A stretch of DNA of 64,000 nucleotides from contig BOKS01000007.1 in the NCBI GenBank assembly GCA_016861105.1, forward strand, positions 1 through 64,000. Reading direction: 5' to 3'. Position 1 is the stretch's first letter. Every line of letters starts with the position of its first letter. A model generated the notes under the pieces. That model worked only from the letters and a program-made list of their open reading frames with translations, ran no database searches and was not told where the DNA came from. The translations under genes and the position numbers were made by a program. Positions 62,226 to 64,000 of this stretch are shown piece by piece. The stretch is from Betaproteobacteria bacterium (GTDB taxonomy: Bacteria > Pseudomonadota > Gammaproteobacteria > Burkholderiales > Casimicrobiaceae).

Positions 62226-64000
62226 ATGAACGACGCCAGCCGCCAGCCGCTCGTCTACAAGCCCGTGCACAAGGTCCGCTTCGTCACCGCGGCGAGCCTG
62301 TTCGACGGCCACGACGCGTCGATCAACATCATGCGGCGCATCCTGCAGGCGACCGGCTGCGAAGTGATCCACCTGGGGCACAACCGCGCGGTCGACGAGA
62401 TCGTCACCACCGCGATCGAGGAGGACGCGCACGGCATCGCGGTGTCGTCCTACCAGGGCGGCCACGTCGAGTTCTTCCGCTACATGATCGACCTGCTGCG
62501 CGAGCGTGGCGCCGGGCACGTGAAGGTGTTCGGCGGCGGCGGCGGCGTGATCGTGCCCGCCGAGATCGAGGCGCTGCACGCCTACGGGGTCGCGCGGATC
62601 TACTCGCCCGAGGACGGCCAGCGGCTCGGCCTGCAGGGGATGATCAACGAGATCGTCGCCGCGTGCGACGTCGATCTCGCGCAGGGCGTCCCCGCGACGG
62701 CGGACGCCCTGACGAAGGGCGACCGGCACGCGCGCACGCGCGCGCTCGCGCGGATCATCACGGCGCTGGAGAACGGCGTCGCGCCGGCGAAGCTGCGCGA
62801 CGACATCCGCGCGAGGGCGAAGGCGGCGGGCGCTCCCGTGCTCGGCATCACCGGCACCGGCGGTGCGGGGAAGAGCTCGCTCACCGACGAGCTGGTGCGG
62901 CGGCTGCGGCTCGACCAGCAGGACGGGCTGCGCATCGCGATCGTGTCGATCGACCCGTCGCGGCGCAAGTCGGGGGGCGCGCTGCTAGGCGACCGCATCC
63001 GGATGAACGCGACGCGCAGCCAGAACGTGTACATGCGCTCGCTCGCGACGCGCGAGGGTGGCAGCGAGGTGAGCCCGGCGCTGCCCGATGCGATCGCGGC
63101 CTGCAAGGCGGCGGGCTTCGACCTCGTCGTCGTCGAGACGTCGGGCATCGGGCAGGGCGACGCGGCGATCGTGCCCCACGCCGACGTCTCCCTCTACGTG
63201 ATGACGCCCGAGTTCGGTGCCGCGTCGCAGCTGGAGAAGATCGACATGCTCGACTTCGCCGACTTCGTCGCGATCAACAAGTTCGACCGCAAGGGCGCGG
63301 CCGACGCGCTGCGCGACGTTCGCAAGCAGGTCCAGCGCAACCGCGAGCGCTTCCGCGACCCGCCCGAGGCCATGCCCGTGTTCGGCACCATCGCCTCGCG
63401 CTTCAACGACGACGGCGTGACGGCGCTCTACCACGCGCTCCGGGAAGCGCTCGCGGCGAAGGGCCTGGAACTCGCCGCGGGCACGCTGCCGCGCGTGGAC
63501 GTCCGTCACTCGACCGGTCAGCACGCCGTCGTGCCGCCGCAGCGCGTGCGCTACCTCGCCGACATCGCGCAGGCGGTGCGCGACTACCGGCGCTGGGCCG
63601 AGGACCAGGCGCGCGTCGCGCGCGAGCGCCAGCAGCTGGCGGCGGCGAAGGCGATGCTGGAGCGCGAGTGCGGCGCCGACGCATCGTCGCTCGATGCGCC
63701 GATCGCGGCGCGCGAGGCGAAGCTCGACGCGCGGGCGAGGAAGCTGCTGGCGATGTGGCCGCAGACGAAGGCGGCCTACGCCGGCGACGAGTACGTCGTG
63801 CGGATCCGCGACAAGGAGGTGCGCACGAGCCTCGTCCACACGTCGCTGTCCGGCACGAAGGTGCGCAAGGTCGCGCTGCCGCGCTGGGAGGACGACGGCG
63901 AGATCCTGCGCTGGCAGCTGCTCGAGAACGTGCCGGGCAGCTTCCCGTTCACCGGCGGCGTGTTCGCGTTCAAGCGCGAGCACGAGGACCCGACGCGGAT
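62226..64000 (+). CDS. icmF: fused isobutyryl-CoA mutase IcmF, N-terminal ~591 residues (runs off window)
   Basis: Open to the last base; the family is about 1,090 residues, so roughly half is present. B12-binding domain: VRFVTAASLFDGHDASINIMRRILQATG, with the DxH motif whose His ligates cobalt, and KVFGGGGGVIVPAEI. MeaI-type G domain: Walker A GTGGAGKSS (about residues 208-216), SIDPSRRKSGGALLGDRIRM, VVVETSGIGQGD and NKFDRKGA. The beginning of the mutase substrate domain follows (PFTGGVFAFKR at the edge). Interconverts isobutyryl- and n-butyryl-CoA, with the G domain protecting the cofactor. Preceded by the family B leader and palindromic operator. Confidence 0.96.
   Translation, partial: MNDASRQPLVYKPVHKVRFVTAASLFDGHDASINIMRRILQATGCEVIHLGHNRAVDEIVTTAIEEDAHGIAVSSYQGGHVEFFRYMIDLLRERGAGHVKVFGGGGGVIVPAEIEALHAYGVARIYSPEDGQRLGLQGMINEIVAACDVDLAQGVPATADALTKGDRHARTRALARIITALENGVAPAKLRDDIRARAKAAGAPVLGITGTGGAGKSSLTDELVRRLRLDQQDGLRIAIVSIDPSRRKSGGALLGDRIRMNATRSQNVYMRSLATREGGSEVSPALPDAIAACKAAGFDLVVVETSGIGQGDAAIVPHADVSLYVMTPEFGAASQLEKIDMLDFADFVAINKFDRKGAADALRDVRKQVQRNRERFRDPPEAMPVFGTIASRFNDDGVTALYHALREALAAKGLELAAGTLPRVDVRHSTGQHAVVPPQRVRYLADIAQAVRDYRRWAEDQARVARERQQLAAAKAMLERECGADASSLDAPIAAREAKLDARARKLLAMWPQTKAAYAGDEYVVRIRDKEVRTSLVHTSLSGTKVRKVALPRWEDDGEILRWQLLENVPGSFPFTGGVFAFKREHEDPTR

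Overview
The window is very GC-rich (third codon positions almost all G or C) and densely coded. Its gene content points to a betaproteobacterium of the Burkholderiales/Rhodocyclales type: mreBCD-mrdA-rodA, gatCAB, tolB-pal-cpoB, fused isobutyryl-CoA mutase icmF, Bug-type solute-binding proteins, a TRAP transporter and tandem tRNA-Lys genes. No phylogenetic marker was searched, so this rests on gene content and synteny. There is no rRNA, CRISPR array, integrase or transposase gene.

Layout. 1-3.9 kb: 3' part of a DUF3500 gene, ettA, a small membrane protein, a short RlpA-like lipoprotein and a DUF3592 protein. 3.9-11.6 kb (minus): gatC-gatA, then a complete AfuA/Fbp-type ABC transporter lodged between gatA and gatB. 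11.8-17.7 kb (plus): the rod-shape operon mreB-mreC-mreD-mrdA-rodA, interrupted between mreB and mreC by an inverted-repeat element. 17.7-20.5 kb (minus): a FabH-like ketoacyl synthase and a chain of small overlapping genes (Cys-rich peptide, secreted protein, DUF2784, EVE domain). 20.7-25.9 kb (plus): rlpA, tolB-pal-cpoB and mutY. 25.8-28.4 kb (minus): ECF sigma factor, anti-sigma factor and a Tat-exported protein. 28.5-30.8 kb (plus): YeeE/TsuA-like thiosulfate transporter, DUF1178, tRNA-Lys(TTT), tRNA-Lys(CTT) and a small HTH gene.

30.8-38.8 kb is the accessory part. Two inserts, a PD-(D/E)XK nuclease/DUF2075 helicase gene and a Bug-PrpD-tautomerase-Bug-Ldh_2 catabolic cluster with its GntR regulator, are each followed by a degenerate copy of the 3' end of the small HTH gene. 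38.8-51 kb holds a VOC protein, small proteins, an SLH-like exported protein, a GT8 glycosyltransferase, a hydroxychromene-carboxylate isomerase-like protein, MFS/LysR, purU, a sterol desaturase-like protein, a GlxA-type regulator, an EamA exporter and an inositol-phosphatase family gene. 51-58.2 kb is a coherent acid-sugar locus: SMP-30 lactonase and TRAP DctM-DctQ-DctP on one strand, divergent from DeoR regulator, DUF1537 kinase and PdxA2-like dehydrogenase. 58.3-64 kb: a second SLH-like protein, an M16 peptidase and the first ~590 codons of icmF, which runs off the end.

The most unusual signal is two families of short dispersed repeats sharing the core GGGTCAGA: family A (GAGGGTCAGACTCGCATTT) at three intergenic loci and family B (GGGGTCAGAGCCGTCATC) at four loci. 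They occur as facing or palindromic copies, sit inside the mre operon, in front of tolB and in the icmF leader, and in one case are read in frame as 8-residue repeats within the anti-sigma factor. They look like BIME/REP-type non-autonomous elements; their mobilising enzyme, if any, lies outside the window.
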